A stretch of DNA of 64,000 nt from Actinomycetes bacterium (GTDB lineage: Bacteria > Actinomycetota > Aquicultoria > UBA3085 > Oleimmundimicrobiaceae). Made by a program: the position numbers and the translations under genes. Positions 1-10,081 of the stretch are shown here, piece after piece. Position 1 is the first letter of the stretch; every line of letters starts with the position of its first letter. Under the pieces are notes generated by a model. That model was not told the DNA's origin. It searched no databases and saw only the letters and a list, made by a program, of their open reading frames with translations. The stretch spans positions 1 through 64,000 of the forward strand of contig JAUWKI010000003.1 in the NCBI GenBank assembly GCA_030614255.1, written 5' to 3'.

Positions 1-300
1 AGATTAAATAGAAATTAAGTGGTAATTGGGGAGATTAAATAGAAATTAAGTGGAAATTACCATTAATTACAACAAATTACTATTAGTCTCAATTAATTTT
101 AAAGTACCTGATGACAGAGAGAGTATGGAGTATAGTAAAACCAGCAATCTGGCTAACAAACTCCCGACTGATAGAGCTTAGAGCAGAGAGAAGATAGAGT
201 ATAGAGTATAGGGTGTGGAGTATGGTAAAACCAGCAATCTGGCTAACAAACTACCGACTCCCCACTAAGAGACTACCGACTGATTGATATAAGGTATGGT
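1..300. repeat. Repeat-rich intergenic region upstream of argH
   Basis: There is no gene here. Two copies of a 27-base unit beginning AGATTAAATAGAAATT lie 31 bases apart at positions 1 and 32. Two further copies of a block containing CAGCAATCTGGCTAACAAAC lie at about 135-170 and 223-258, separated by GAGTATGGAGTATAG-like words. The words ACAAACTACCGACT and GACTACCGACTGAT recur in other gaps of the window near 27.8, 35.1-35.3 and 51.4 kb, so this is one dispersed low-complexity family. No function can be read from it. Confidence 0.6.
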
Positions 301-338
301 GTATGGAATTACAGATTAAAAGTTAATAGGGAGGATTA

Positions 339-1742
339 ATGAATCCTAAGTTGTGGAGTGGTCGTTTTAAAAAGAATACAAATAAATTGGTAGATGAGTT
401 TACGTCTTCATTGCCCTTTGATAGCCGTCTATATAAACATGATATAGAGGGAAGCATTGCGCATGTAAAAATGCTCAGCAAATGCAAAATAATCTCTCCT
501 GATGAAGCAGTCAAAATTGAAGACGGATTGAGTGAAATTTATCGTGAGATAGAATCTAGTAAGTTTATTTTTAACATTGCCGATGAGGATATTCATATGG
601 CCATTGAACGAGCTTTAATAGATAAAATTGGCCCGGTGGGGGGGAAGCTTCACACCGCGCGGAGTCGCAACGACCAGGTAACTTTAGATGTGCGGCTTTA
701 TCTAAAGGATGAAGTTAAGTTTATCGGGAAATTAATTTTGGGTCTCCAGTGTGAACTAATGGAATTAGCCAAAGATAATATGGAGGTTATACTTCCAGGA
801 TATACTCATCTTCAGCATGCGCAACCAATTCTCTTTTCACATTATTTGATGGCTTATTTCTTCATGTTGGAGAGGGATTTTGAGCGATTAAAAGATTGTT
901 ATAAGCGAACCGATATTATGACGTTGGGTGCGGGAGCGCTTGCCGGAACAACATTCCCGATAGATCGAGAATATGTTGCCAAACAACTTGGCTTCTCTCG
1001 CGTGAGCGAAAACAGTTTAGATAGTGTGAGTGATAGGGATTTTATAGTGGACTTTTTATCAGCGGCATCGCTAATTATGGTTCATTTGAGCAAGTTCTGC
1101 GAGGAGCTAATCATTTGGTCTAGTTCCGAACTCAACTTTATAGAGTTAGATGATGCTTTTACCACGGGGAGTAGCATGATGCCGCAGAAGAAGAATCCAG
1201 ATGTTGCGGAGTTAATTCGAGGCAAAAGTGGCCGAGTTTTTGGTCACCTCATGGGGTTATTGGCAACCTTAAAAGCGCTTCCGATGGCCTATAACCGAGA
1301 TTTGCAGGAGGATAAAGAGGGTTTATTTGATACGATTGACACCCTAAAACTCAGCTTGGAGATTTTTACCGGCATGCTCAGCTCGATGAAAATAGAAGAA
1401 AAGAAGATGAAAGAGGCAGCTGAGGAAGGGTTTACCAACGCGACTGATGCTGCGGATTACTTAGCGACAAAAGGGATACCCTTTCGCGAAGCTCATGAAA
1501 TTGTCGGCAAGATGGTCGTGAACTGTATTGATAAAGGATGTCGTCTTTCAGATTTAAGTTTGGATGATTTTAAGAAATTTTCGTTGCTATATGATGAGGA
1601 TATTTTTGAAGTCATGAGTATTAAAAATTCTGTAAATAGGAAAAATAGCTTTGGTGGAACCTCTACAAAAAGCGTAAACAAACAGATAACAATCGCGGAA
1701 AAAATTATAGAAAAAGAGCAAACCTGGCTTACTTTGGAATAA
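339..1742 (+). CDS. argH: Argininosuccinate lyase
   Basis: This enzyme cleaves argininosuccinate to arginine and fumarate, the last step of arginine biosynthesis in the cytoplasm. The 467-aa product has the usual family length. It carries the fumarase/aspartase-superfamily signature GSSMMPQKKNPD at about residues 280-291, with the catalytic serine in the flexible loop. The N-terminal LWSGRF and the TARSRNDQV motif are typical of ArgH. The ATG is preceded by GGGAGG at a good distance. The usual partner argG would lie upstream but is outside the window. The upstream repeats leave the promoter unclear. Function is secure from motif and full-length similarity. Confidence 0.97.
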   Translation: MNPKLWSGRFKKNTNKLVDEFTSSLPFDSRLYKHDIEGSIAHVKMLSKCKIISPDEAVKIEDGLSEIYREIESSKFIFNIADEDIHMAIERALIDKIGPVGGKLHTARSRNDQVTLDVRLYLKDEVKFIGKLILGLQCELMELAKDNMEVILPGYTHLQHAQPILFSHYLMAYFFMLERDFERLKDCYKRTDIMTLGAGALAGTTFPIDREYVAKQLGFSRVSENSLDSVSDRDFIVDFLSAASLIMVHLSKFCEELIIWSSSELNFIELDDAFTTGSSMMPQKKNPDVAELIRGKSGRVFGHLMGLLATLKALPMAYNRDLQEDKEGLFDTIDTLKLSLEIFTGMLSSMKIEEKKMKEAAEEGFTNATDAADYLATKGIPFREAHEIVGKMVVNCIDKGCRLSDLSLDDFKKFSLLYDEDIFEVMSIKNSVNRKNSFGGTSTKSVNKQITIAEKIIEKEQTWLTLE

Positions 1743-1862
1743 GCTTCTAAGTCGTTACTCCATCTTTTTAAAATCTCAGAAGGTTTTTTCATTAACAGCT
1801 CAACTAGGTTCTTTCGCTTAATTTAAAAATTGTAAACAACGATAATAAATAAACTGGAGAAA

Positions 1863-2438
1863 ATGAAAGTATTAAAGCAAGATTTTTATGAGAGGAATAC
1901 AAAAATAGTTGCCAAGGAGCTTCTGGGCAAAGTGTTGGTTCATCGATTGCCAGAAAGAGATTTAACTGGAAGGATTGTTGAAACTGAGGCTTATTTTGGT
2001 AATAATGACCCCGCAAGTCATGCTTCCAGGGGAAAAACGCCTAGAAGTGCGATAATGTTTGGACCACCCGGGCATGCTTATGTTTATTTTAATTACGGTA
2101 TGCACCATCTCTTTAATGTTGTAACGGAGAAAGAGGGGTTTCCCGGGGCGGTATTGGTTCGAGCCCTTAAACCACTTGAAGGTATTAATTTTATGTTTCA
2201 AAAACGGGGAGTTCAAGAATTAAAATCTCTCACAAATGGTCCGGCAAAATTAACCCAAGCGCTTGGAATAAGCATCCCACACAACGGGTTGGACTTAACT
2301 GGAGGAGAAATTTTTCTATGTGATGATGGGGAAGAGGTCTCCAATATAGTATCAGCTCCAAGGATAGGAATATCTGGTGGGAAAGATAGACTTTTGAGGT
2401 TTTACATCGAAGACAATCAATTTGTGTCGAAGAGATGA
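1863..2438 (+). CDS. mpg: 3-methyladenine DNA glycosylase (AAG/MPG family)
   Basis: This is an alkyladenine DNA glycosylase that removes alkylated or deaminated purines in base-excision repair. The 191-aa product shows the family blocks GRIVETEAYFG near residue 38, with the catalytic Glu in the ETEAY segment, then MFGPPGHAYVYFNYGMHH and GAVLVRALKP. It ends with the substrate-pocket region KLTQALGI and a PRIGIS block. A CTGGAG Shine-Dalgarno sequence precedes the ATG. It lies 120 bases after argH and is probably an independent gene; no operon partner is evident. No truncation is seen. Confidence 0.95.
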   Translation: MKVLKQDFYERNTKIVAKELLGKVLVHRLPERDLTGRIVETEAYFGNNDPASHASRGKTPRSAIMFGPPGHAYVYFNYGMHHLFNVVTEKEGFPGAVLVRALKPLEGINFMFQKRGVQELKSLTNGPAKLTQALGISIPHNGLDLTGGEIFLCDDGEEVSNIVSAPRIGISGGKDRLLRFYIEDNQFVSKR

Positions 2439-2556
2439 TGGTTAATTATTTGAGCTCGCTTTCTGTTGGTGTATTATAGGGTTTTAAATATATATGTTTA
2501 AAGTTATTTGTATTTCAAAGTAAGTATTTGAAAGTTTGTCTTATGGAGGTGTTGGG

Positions 2557-3510
2557 ATGAAGGTTCAGGAGATATACGAATTGGCTATTAAAGAGGGAAT
2601 GAAAGCTGACCCAAGAGGTAAGGAAGGGCTAAAGAGGTTTTTGGAAAAATCAAAAAAGGAATATAAAAACTTAAAAGATGATGAAAGAGAATTTTTTGAT
2701 TTGGAGAAACTGACTAATCCGTATTCAGATACTCGCATTTTAACAGGGAATCCGAACACCGATGTCGGAACCATTCTTTGCGGAGTAGACATCGAAGTCG
2801 GTGAAGTATTGCTTGCAGATAGATTAAATGAAAGAGGGAAGAGTATCGACCTTTTATTTGCTCATCACCCAGAAGGCAAGTCGTTAGCCGGGCTACCCGG
2901 AGTAATGAAAGTGCAAGCTGATATTTGGCATCGTGAAGGTGTGCCGATAAATATAGGAGATTTTTTAATCGATAAAAGAATGAAAGAAGTCCAACGCTCG
3001 CTCATGCCGGTTAACCACAATAGGGCGGTTGATGCAGCAAAGCTTCTCGAGATTCCTTTTATGAATGTTCATACCCCAGCTGACAACATGGTTACTTCGT
3101 TTTTACAGAAGCAACTCGATAAACTTTCTCCCTATACGGTAAAAGATGTAATAGATTTTCTGAGAAATATTCCTGAGTATAATATGGCTGCAAAGATGGG
3201 GGCGGGCCCAACGATTCTGGTTGGAGATGGAGAAAAAAGGGCCGGAAGAGTAGTAGTGGATATGACGGGTGGGACCGAAGGGCCTGAGGAAGTTTTCGAG
3301 AAATTAGCTAATGCCGGTGTTGGCACTATCGTGGGAATGCACATGGGTAGCAAGCTTAGGGAAAAAGCAGAAAAGTATCATATTAATGTTGTTATCGCTG
3401 GACATATTGCTAGCGATAACCTTGGATTAAATTTATTCTTAGACAAACTAGAAAAAGAGGGCATCGGAATCATTGAATGCTCAGGATTTATTAGAGTCGG
3501 GCGTCTATAA
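2557..3510 (+). CDS. NIF3-like dinuclear metal-centre protein
   Basis: This is a member of the Nif3/YqfO (DUF34) family, which forms toroidal hexamers around a two-metal site. The biochemical role is unsettled and GTP cyclohydrolase-related annotations are unreliable. Of 317 aa, the FAHHPEG segment (about residue 100) and a C-terminal GHIASDNLG segment supply the conserved His/Asp ligands. I chose the ATG at 2557 because GGAGGT lies 7 bases upstream. The longer reading from 2536 would put that ribosome site inside the gene. Its stop almost touches the stop of the convergent PBP gene, with one base between them and no room for separate terminators. Confidence 0.85.
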   Translation: MKVQEIYELAIKEGMKADPRGKEGLKRFLEKSKKEYKNLKDDEREFFDLEKLTNPYSDTRILTGNPNTDVGTILCGVDIEVGEVLLADRLNERGKSIDLLFAHHPEGKSLAGLPGVMKVQADIWHREGVPINIGDFLIDKRMKEVQRSLMPVNHNRAVDAAKLLEIPFMNVHTPADNMVTSFLQKQLDKLSPYTVKDVIDFLRNIPEYNMAAKMGAGPTILVGDGEKRAGRVVVDMTGGTEGPEEVFEKLANAGVGTIVGMHMGSKLREKAEKYHINVVIAGHIASDNLGLNLFLDKLEKEGIGIIECSGFIRVGRL

Positions 3511-3511
3511 A

Positions 3512-5791
3512 TCAAGGGCTGCTTGTTGGCTCTTCATGTGGTTCTTCGGGTGGCTCTTCTGGTGCAGGTTCTTCTATTTCAGGTGGTTCTTCCTCGGGTG
3601 GGCCAAGGCTAACTATTATTGTTACGATAGTCTTTTCTTTTGCCATCTTGCCTGGCTCCGGAGTCTGTTTGACTATATGACCAATTGGTACAGTGTTACT
3701 ATATTCCATTGTTTTATTTACTTCGAACTTCATATTCTGAAGAGCGCTAATTGCCTGCTCTTCAGTTAAACCAATTACGTTAGGTACTTTAATACCCTTA
3801 TGAATCTCACATCTTTTGGTTGGCTGAGTTCCCTTAACAAAAGTTCCCACCGTTAACTTGGGACAAAATTCTGTTGGAAGAAGTCCTGTTTCTGCGCAGA
3901 TAGTTACCCTTACCAAGCCGGATTTTGGGACCGGAAATGCCGTTCGAGGGGTATCCTCCAGCGCTTTTACCATGAATCTTGCCCAGATTTGTGCGGGGAA
4001 GGAACCGCCTGTAACTCGAATTCCATGTACATTTCTCATGGGAATTTGTCCCTCTGGATGTCCAACCCAAACTGCAGTGGAAAGGTCGGGAGTATATCCC
4101 GCGAACCAGGCATCTTGATAATTTTGAGCGGTTCCCGTTTTTCCGGCTACCGGACGCCCAATTTTTGCTCTGTAACCAGTGCCCCTTGTAATGACATCTT
4201 GAAGTATGTTTGTAACAAGATAAGCGGTTGCGGGAGGAATTGCTTTTTTGTCTTGAGTTTTGTTCTCTTTAATAAGGTTTCCGTCGGAATCCGTAACTTT
4301 TAGTATGGCAATTGGTTTACAATAAGTTCCTTCGTTTCCAAGAGTTCCGTAAGCAGAAGCCATTTCGAGTGCACAAACTCCTGTTTTTAATCCTCCGAGG
4401 GCGATGGCGGGGTTTGCTTCCAGAGGGCTTGTTATGCCCATCTTTTTAGCTACTTTGACAACTTTTTCTGCTCCGACATCCATCATCAACCTTGCGTATA
4501 CGCCGTTTACAGACTTGACTGTTCCCTGCCATACTGTCATAGGTGGTCCACCACCACCCGAATAGTTTGTGACACGCCAGTCTTTTCCGGGTAACTTGAT
4601 GGTGGTTGGACCCGAATTATAGATTTTATTAGGGGAAATACCTTCCTCGATTGCTGCAACTAGAACGAATGTCTTAAAAGAAGAGCCCGCTTGTCTTCTT
4701 CCTTGAACCGCTAGGTTAAATTTTTGAGTGTTGAAGTCTTTTCCTCCCACCATTGCTCGTATGTATCCCGTTCTTGGTTCAACTGCAACAAGAGAAGCGC
4801 TGGGATCGCCTTCTCTATCAAGGGTTTTTGCTATCGCCTCCTCGGCATAGATCTGTTTCTGTAAATCTATTGTTGTATAAATTCGTAGCCCACCTTTAAA
4901 AACCGCGTTTTCACCAAGCTCTTCAATCAGTAACTGCTTGACGTATTCAACAAAGTAAGGTGCGCGAACGTTTTTCTCTATTATGGGTTTAACCTCTACG
5001 GGGGCACTTTTGGCGGCCTCAGCATCGGGTTTAGTTATAAAACCTAATTCCAGCATCTTATTTATGACTACACTTCTTCTTATCTTTGCTTTCTCAGGGT
5101 CTGTGTAAGGAGAATAGTTATTGGGTGAGTTTGTTATTCCTGCGAGAAGCGTGCATTCGGAGAGTGTCATCTCCTTTGCTTTTTTATTAAAGAAAGTTTC
5201 GGCTGTTGTTTCTACACCATAACAACCTGAGCCAAAATAGACTGTGTTTAAATATTTCTCCAGTATCTTATCCTTGCTGTATTTTTGCTCGACCTGATAA
5301 GCCAGAGCTGCCTCTTTAATCTTTCTGTCAAGGGTTTTTTCATGGGTTAAAAAAATATTTTTTACATACTGTTGTGTGATTGTGCTGGCTCCTTCAACAG
5401 GCTTACCGCCGGCTTTTATGTCAGTAAGGAGGGCCCCAATTATTCTCTGAGGGTCGAGACCACTATGTTGGTAAAATCTTTCATCCTCTATTGCTATTAT
5501 GGCGTTTTTCATGTTTTGAGGGATTTCCGAAAGCGGGATAATTACCCTGTTTTGTTCGGCATGAAAGGTTGTAATGAGTGTTCCATCTGAAGCGTAAATT
5601 TTTGAAGTTTGTGCTGACGCTGCTTGTGCTTGATCTTCAAGACGTGGAAGATCTTTGGCTAATCCTATTAAAAATCCAGTTCCTATTGAAAAAAAGGTAA
5701 GTGTTGTCAGGACTACTAGGACTAGGAAAATCTTTAGTATGCGACCGCTCTTTCTTTTTTTAGTTTTGCGGACTTTTCTACCGTAAGACAT
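3512..5791 (-). CDS. Class A penicillin-binding protein with PASTA domain
   Basis: This is a bifunctional murein synthase that polymerises lipid II and cross-links peptides on the outer face of the membrane. Domain order in the 759 aa: basic cytoplasmic tail; a membrane segment at about residues 17-40; a GT51 glycosyltransferase with the EDERFYQHSG motif; a transpeptidase with SSFK (SxxK), SVN (SxN) and KTGT; one PASTA domain (KVPNVIGLTEEQA onward); and a Pro/Glu-rich tail. The PASTA domain is typical of Gram-positive enzymes. The start at 5791 is preferred because AGAGGG sits just upstream; a TTG five codons earlier is the alternative. It is one of only two - strand genes in the window. Confidence 0.96.
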   Translation of the reverse strand: MSYGRKVRKTKKRKSGRILKIFLVLVVLTTLTFFSIGTGFLIGLAKDLPRLEDQAQAASAQTSKIYASDGTLITTFHAEQNRVIIPLSEIPQNMKNAIIAIEDERFYQHSGLDPQRIIGALLTDIKAGGKPVEGASTITQQYVKNIFLTHEKTLDRKIKEAALAYQVEQKYSKDKILEKYLNTVYFGSGCYGVETTAETFFNKKAKEMTLSECTLLAGITNSPNNYSPYTDPEKAKIRRSVVINKMLELGFITKPDAEAAKSAPVEVKPIIEKNVRAPYFVEYVKQLLIEELGENAVFKGGLRIYTTIDLQKQIYAEEAIAKTLDREGDPSASLVAVEPRTGYIRAMVGGKDFNTQKFNLAVQGRRQAGSSFKTFVLVAAIEEGISPNKIYNSGPTTIKLPGKDWRVTNYSGGGGPPMTVWQGTVKSVNGVYARLMMDVGAEKVVKVAKKMGITSPLEANPAIALGGLKTGVCALEMASAYGTLGNEGTYCKPIAILKVTDSDGNLIKENKTQDKKAIPPATAYLVTNILQDVITRGTGYRAKIGRPVAGKTGTAQNYQDAWFAGYTPDLSTAVWVGHPEGQIPMRNVHGIRVTGGSFPAQIWARFMVKALEDTPRTAFPVPKSGLVRVTICAETGLLPTEFCPKLTVGTFVKGTQPTKRCEIHKGIKVPNVIGLTEEQAISALQNMKFEVNKTMEYSNTVPIGHIVKQTPEPGKMAKEKTIVTIIVSLGPPEEEPPEIEEPAPEEPPEEPHEEPTSSP

Positions 5792-5836
5792 ATACCCTCT
5801 TTTCAAATTATGCTAGTTTAAATTTGAAGCAAAAAA

Positions 5837-5845
5837 ATTATAGCA
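5837..5845 (-). promoter_or_regulatory. Extended -10 promoter for the PBP gene
   Basis: Read on the - strand this is TGCTATAAT, a perfect -10 with the TGn extension, about 50 bases before the PBP start. No good -35 at 17 bases is visible, which is common for extended -10 promoters. Confidence 0.5.
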
Positions 5846-5946
5846 TACTTTGTGAATTGCACTGCCAATTGAAGTGGTTATTTGTTGGACAGCTTAAAGA
5901 AAACTGTGATAAGATTTTGGCACTTAGATTGAAAAGGTGAGAAGAT

Positions 5947-7170
5947 ATGCGCAATTTTGAGGAACAACTTAAGATGTTGGTTAAGAGCACGGAGGAAATT
6001 TTACCCCTGGATGAATTTAAGACCAAACTTAAGCGAGCGATTGATAAAAATAGGTCTTTGGTAATCAAATATGGGGTTGATCCCACCTCACCCGATCTTC
6101 ATATTGGTCACGCGGTTCCCTTGAGAAAATTAAGGCAATTTCAGGACCTCGGACATAAAGTAATTCTGCTGATTGGTGATTTTACAGCGCGGGTCGGGGA
6201 TCCTTCCCAGAAGTCTGCTACCAGACCACAGCTTTCTGAAAAGGAAGTTGCGTTGAATGCTAAAACATATACTAAGCAAGCGTTTAAAATTTTAGATGAA
6301 AAATCTACAATTATTGATTATAACAGCAGATGGTTTAGTAAGATGAATTTTGAAGAGGTTCTTGAATTGACTGCAAATTTTACAGTTGCGAGACTTTTGG
6401 AGCGGGATGATTTTTATAAACGTTATCAAAAAAATATTCCCATCGGACTCCATGAATTCCTCTATCCGGTAATGCAGGGATACGATTCAGTTATGCTTGA
6501 GTCTGACGTAGAGCTGGGAGGCACTGACCAGAAATTCAACATGCTGGCCGGGAGAAACCTTCAAAAGATTTACGGGCAGGAGCCGCAAGCCGTTTTTACT
6601 TTACCAATTTTAGAAGGAATTGATGGCGTTCAGAAGATGAGTAAGAGTCTTGGCAATCACATTAGTCTTACAGATGAACCTAAAGATATGTTTGGGAAGA
6701 CTATGTCGATCTCTGATGAGCTCATGATTAAATACTTTAGATTGGCTACCGTTTTACCGGAAGAAGAGATTGAAGCAATAGAAAAGGGACTTAGGGACAA
6801 GTCCTTGCATCCGGCGGAAATTAAACGCCGACTTGCTCGTGAAATTGTTTCCCAATATTACGACAACAAAATAGCTCAAGCTGCTGAAAAAGAATTTGAT
6901 ACTGTTTTTAAAAAGAAATCTTTACCTTCTGACCTACTGGAAGTCAAACTGGCCACTGATCTATTTACAAATGGCCAAATATGGATTGTACGGCTTATCA
7001 AGCACGCGGGTTTTGCAAAAACTAACGGAGAGGCGAAGAGGCTTGTTGAGCAAGGTGGAGTAAGATTAAACAATAAGGTTATAGAATCGGCGGATGTCGA
7101 TGTCACTATAGATAATGGAGATATTTTACAGGTTGGAAAACGAAGATTTGCTAAGTTTGTCTGTTTTTAA
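5947..7170 (+). CDS. tyrS: Tyrosyl-tRNA synthetase
   Basis: This enzyme charges tRNA-Tyr with tyrosine. The 407-aa protein is a class I synthetase of the TyrRS-Z type. It has VDPTSPDLHIGHAV (HIGH motif, about residues 42-55), the tyrosine/tRNA region GGTDQKFN, KMSKSLGN (KMSKS motif, about residue 233) and a C-terminal S4 RNA-binding domain containing RLVEQGGV. AAAAGGTGAGAAG precedes the ATG. No T-box leader was found in the 150-base gap upstream, unlike leuS in the same window. Confidence 0.97.
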   Translation: MRNFEEQLKMLVKSTEEILPLDEFKTKLKRAIDKNRSLVIKYGVDPTSPDLHIGHAVPLRKLRQFQDLGHKVILLIGDFTARVGDPSQKSATRPQLSEKEVALNAKTYTKQAFKILDEKSTIIDYNSRWFSKMNFEEVLELTANFTVARLLERDDFYKRYQKNIPIGLHEFLYPVMQGYDSVMLESDVELGGTDQKFNMLAGRNLQKIYGQEPQAVFTLPILEGIDGVQKMSKSLGNHISLTDEPKDMFGKTMSISDELMIKYFRLATVLPEEEIEAIEKGLRDKSLHPAEIKRRLAREIVSQYYDNKIAQAAEKEFDTVFKKKSLPSDLLEVKLATDLFTNGQIWIVRLIKHAGFAKTNGEAKRLVEQGGVRLNNKVIESADVDVTIDNGDILQVGKRRFAKFVCF

Positions 7171-7192
7171 GCTTAAAAAGGGGAGTTTTGGG

Positions 7193-7402
7193 ATGAGATC
7201 ACGCTGTAAAGATTGTAGATGGTATATGGAAATTACCAAGAGTTGTGTGCTTGGCAGAAAGGGAAAGACCTGTGATTCTCCTAAAGCAAGGCGCGGAGAT
7301 GATGGGTTGGCCGTTAGATTACTGGATGCCTACAAAGAAGGCCGTGTAGAATATGAAAAATTACGCAAAGAAGGTAAGATTTCTGAAGAAGAGACAAGAT
7401 AA
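7193..7402 (+). CDS. Small cysteine-containing protein, function unknown
   Basis: This 69-aa protein has a short Cys cluster: CKDC near the N-terminus, one Cys around residue 18 and another around 28. The spacing could bind zinc or an Fe-S cluster. The C-terminal half is a charged helix rich in Glu and Lys. The ATG at 7193 follows AAAAGGGGAG; a longer open frame begins inside tyrS but has no ribosome site. It sits between tyrS and valS, 17 bases before valS, so it is probably cotranscribed. I do not recognise the family. Confidence 0.7.
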   Translation: MRSRCKDCRWYMEITKSCVLGRKGKTCDSPKARRGDDGLAVRLLDAYKEGRVEYEKLRKEGKISEEETR

Positions 7403-7419
7403 GGAGTTTTAACTATCAA

Positions 7420-10071
7420 ATGATGCAAAAACTATTGCCCAAAATATATGATCCAGACGAGGTTGAGAATAGATGGTATAACTTTTGGTTGGAAAAAGGG
7501 TATTTCAGCACAGTTATTGATAAGAAAAAAGGGCCGTTTACTATAGTAATTCCTCCTCCCAATGTTACTGGCTCTCTTCATATGGGCCATGCTTTAAATA
7601 ACACCTTACAGGATGCTATTATTCGCAAAAAAAGAATGGAAGGAAAATGTGCTCTTTGGCTTCCAGGGACAGATCACGCCGGTATCGCTACTCAAAATGT
7701 GGTCGAAAAAGAGCTGGCCAAAGAAGGCTTAAGTAAGGAAGATCTCGGCCGCGAAAAATTTGTTGAGCGTGTCTGGCAGTGGAGAGAAGAGTATGGTAAC
7801 ACCATTGTAAATCAGTTAAAACGAATTGGTTGTTCTTGTGATTGGGAAAGAGAACGTTTTACGATGGATGAGGGTTACTCCGATGCTGTAAAGAAAGTTT
7901 TTGTGAAGCTTTACGAAGAAGGCCTAATTTATAAAGGGCATAGGATTATCAACTGGTGCCCACGTTGTTTAACGGCACTCTCTGATATTGAGGTGGAGCA
8001 CAAAGATACTAAGGGCCATTTGTGGCACATCAGATATCCATTTAAAAATTCTGATGAATATTTGACGGTTGCTACGACTCGGCCCGAGACGATGTTGGGT
8101 GATGTCGCGGTTGCTGTGCATCCTAATGACCCTCGTTATAAACAGTATATTGGAAGGATATTGATACTACCCGGTGTCGGCCGCGAGATACCTGTAATTG
8201 TTGACAAGGCAGTAGATCCTGATTTTGGTACCGGGGCTGTTAAAATTACACCGGCTCATGATCCCAACGATTTTGAGATGGGGCTTCGTCATAAGTTGAC
8301 GCAAATAAACATATTTACTCCGGATGCAAAAATTAATAAAAACGGTGGGGATTATCTCGGCATGGATAGATATGGTTGTCGAGAGGCGATAATTATGGAT
8401 TTAGAAAAGGCTCGATTAATCGAGAAAACCGAATCCCACCTACATGCAGTTGGCCACTGTTATAGATGTCACACTGTAGTCGAGCCATACCTATCTGAAC
8501 AGTGGTTTGTTGAGATGAAATCGCTGGCTGAACCTGCGATTAAAGCTGTAGAAGATGGAAGGATTAAGTTTATTCCTAAACGCTGGGAGAAAGTTTATTT
8601 TGACTGGATGAACAATATAAAAGATTGGTGCATCTCTCGCCAAATCTGGTGGGGGCACCAAATTCCCGCATGGTATTGTAACTGTGGCGAAGTCATTGTT
8701 TCAATTGATACACCCGAAAAGTGTAGTAAATGTGACAGCAACGCCCTAAAGCAAGAGACGGATGTCTTGGATACATGGTTTAGTTCAGCTCTCTGGCCTT
8801 TTGCTACCCTTGGTTGGCCCGAAGAGACCGATGGGCTTAAATATTTTTATCCGACTTCGGTTTTGAGTACTGCAAGGGATATCATTTATTTGTGGGTTGC
8901 AAGGATGAATATGATGGGTCTCAAATTTATGAATGATGTGCCTTATCATACCATTATAATTCACCCCACCGTTTTAACGATTGAAGGTAAAAGGATGAGT
9001 AAGTCGTTAGGTACGGGAATCGATCCCTTGGAACTCATCGAAAAACATGGGACCGATGCAACGAGGTTTGGTTTGATGTTTCAAGCTCAGGCCCAAGACA
9101 TGCGTTTTTCAGAAGAAAAGATTGAAATGAGCCGCAATTTTGCCAACAAGATATGGAATGCATCTAGATTTATCCTTATGAATCTTGATGGATACTCCAA
9201 AGAGGTTGATTTAAAGTATGAATTTGTCGACAAGTGGATACTTTCCAGGTTTGCTAAGTTACTGAAGAGCGTTAATGAAGATTTCGAGACCTTTAATTTA
9301 AGTTCTGTCTGTAAACAAATTTATGATTTTTTCTGGAGCGAATTTTGTGATTGGTATCTTGAGCTTTGTAAAGACAGACTCTATCAAAAAGATATAAAAA
9401 AGGATGATGAAAAAAGGATAAGCAAGCAAACAGCTCAATATGTTCTCTGTTTCATTATGGACAATGTCTTAAGATTGCTCCATCCTTTTATGCCATTTAT
9501 TACTGAAGAAATTTGGCAAAAATTTCCCTTTAATGAAGAGAGTTTAATGATTGCGTCATGGCCCAAGGAAGATGACTCTCTTGTGAATAACGAGGCGGAG
9601 GAAGATTTCGAGCTCCTTAAAGCCGTGACAATAGAGATTAGATCGATTAAATCGATGTTTTCACTACCTCCTTCAAAACAGATCGAAGTTAGTATTAAAG
9701 GAACAGATGAAGCAAGAAACTCCACGCTGAGAAATAATTTTAGTTGTGTTTCTAAGCTTGCAAACATCTCGGACTTTTCAATTGGTCAAGATATAATAAG
9801 ACCACCCGGATCTGCATGTACCGTCGTGTGTGGTTTTGAAATCTTTCTTCCCCTGACTGGATTAATCGGTGTAGAGAAGGAAAAAAGTAGATTAATAAGA
9901 AAGCTAGATGAAATCGAGAAAGATTTAGTAAAAATTCAAAACAAATTGTCAAAAAATGAATTTTTAGAAAAAGCCCCAGCGCAAGTAGTCGAAAAAGAGA
10001 GGGTTAAAGAAGCTGAGTTGGTTGACGGAAAAGATAAGATAAAAGCTCAACTGGAGCAGATTCTGCAATGA
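7420..10071 (+). CDS. valS: Valyl-tRNA synthetase
   Basis: This enzyme charges tRNA-Val and hydrolyses mischarged Thr. At 883 aa it has the normal bacterial length. It carries PPPNVTGSLHMGHA (HIGH motif, about residues 45-58), the CP1 editing domain containing TTRPETMLGD and DPDFGTGAVK, KRMSKSLGTG (KMSKS motif, about residue 525), the anticodon-binding domain, and a C-terminal coiled coil of Lys/Glu-rich heptads from about residue 810 that is diagnostic of ValRS against IleRS. The GGAG before the gene lies about 15 bases from the first ATG; an ATG one codon later is equally possible. It is followed after 10 bases by folC. Confidence 0.97.
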   Translation: MMQKLLPKIYDPDEVENRWYNFWLEKGYFSTVIDKKKGPFTIVIPPPNVTGSLHMGHALNNTLQDAIIRKKRMEGKCALWLPGTDHAGIATQNVVEKELAKEGLSKEDLGREKFVERVWQWREEYGNTIVNQLKRIGCSCDWERERFTMDEGYSDAVKKVFVKLYEEGLIYKGHRIINWCPRCLTALSDIEVEHKDTKGHLWHIRYPFKNSDEYLTVATTRPETMLGDVAVAVHPNDPRYKQYIGRILILPGVGREIPVIVDKAVDPDFGTGAVKITPAHDPNDFEMGLRHKLTQINIFTPDAKINKNGGDYLGMDRYGCREAIIMDLEKARLIEKTESHLHAVGHCYRCHTVVEPYLSEQWFVEMKSLAEPAIKAVEDGRIKFIPKRWEKVYFDWMNNIKDWCISRQIWWGHQIPAWYCNCGEVIVSIDTPEKCSKCDSNALKQETDVLDTWFSSALWPFATLGWPEETDGLKYFYPTSVLSTARDIIYLWVARMNMMGLKFMNDVPYHTIIIHPTVLTIEGKRMSKSLGTGIDPLELIEKHGTDATRFGLMFQAQAQDMRFSEEKIEMSRNFANKIWNASRFILMNLDGYSKEVDLKYEFVDKWILSRFAKLLKSVNEDFETFNLSSVCKQIYDFFWSEFCDWYLELCKDRLYQKDIKKDDEKRISKQTAQYVLCFIMDNVLRLLHPFMPFITEEIWQKFPFNEESLMIASWPKEDDSLVNNEAEEDFELLKAVTIEIRSIKSMFSLPPSKQIEVSIKGTDEARNSTLRNNFSCVSKLANISDFSIGQDIIRPPGSACTVVCGFEIFLPLTGLIGVEKEKSRLIRKLDEIEKDLVKIQNKLSKNEFLEKAPAQVVEKERVKEAELVDGKDKIKAQLEQILQ

Positions 10072-10081
10072 CTTTAAGCAA

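Noticed and set aside
3473-3769. 98-codon + strand frame over the PBP 3' end
   Set aside because: It is a shadow of the Pro/Glu-rich PBP tail on the other strand and starts inside the NIF3-like gene.
5807-5946. T-box or other riboswitch before tyrS
   Set aside because: No AGGGTGGNACCGCG-type sequence or Stem I motifs are present; only a poorly spaced promoter-like pair.
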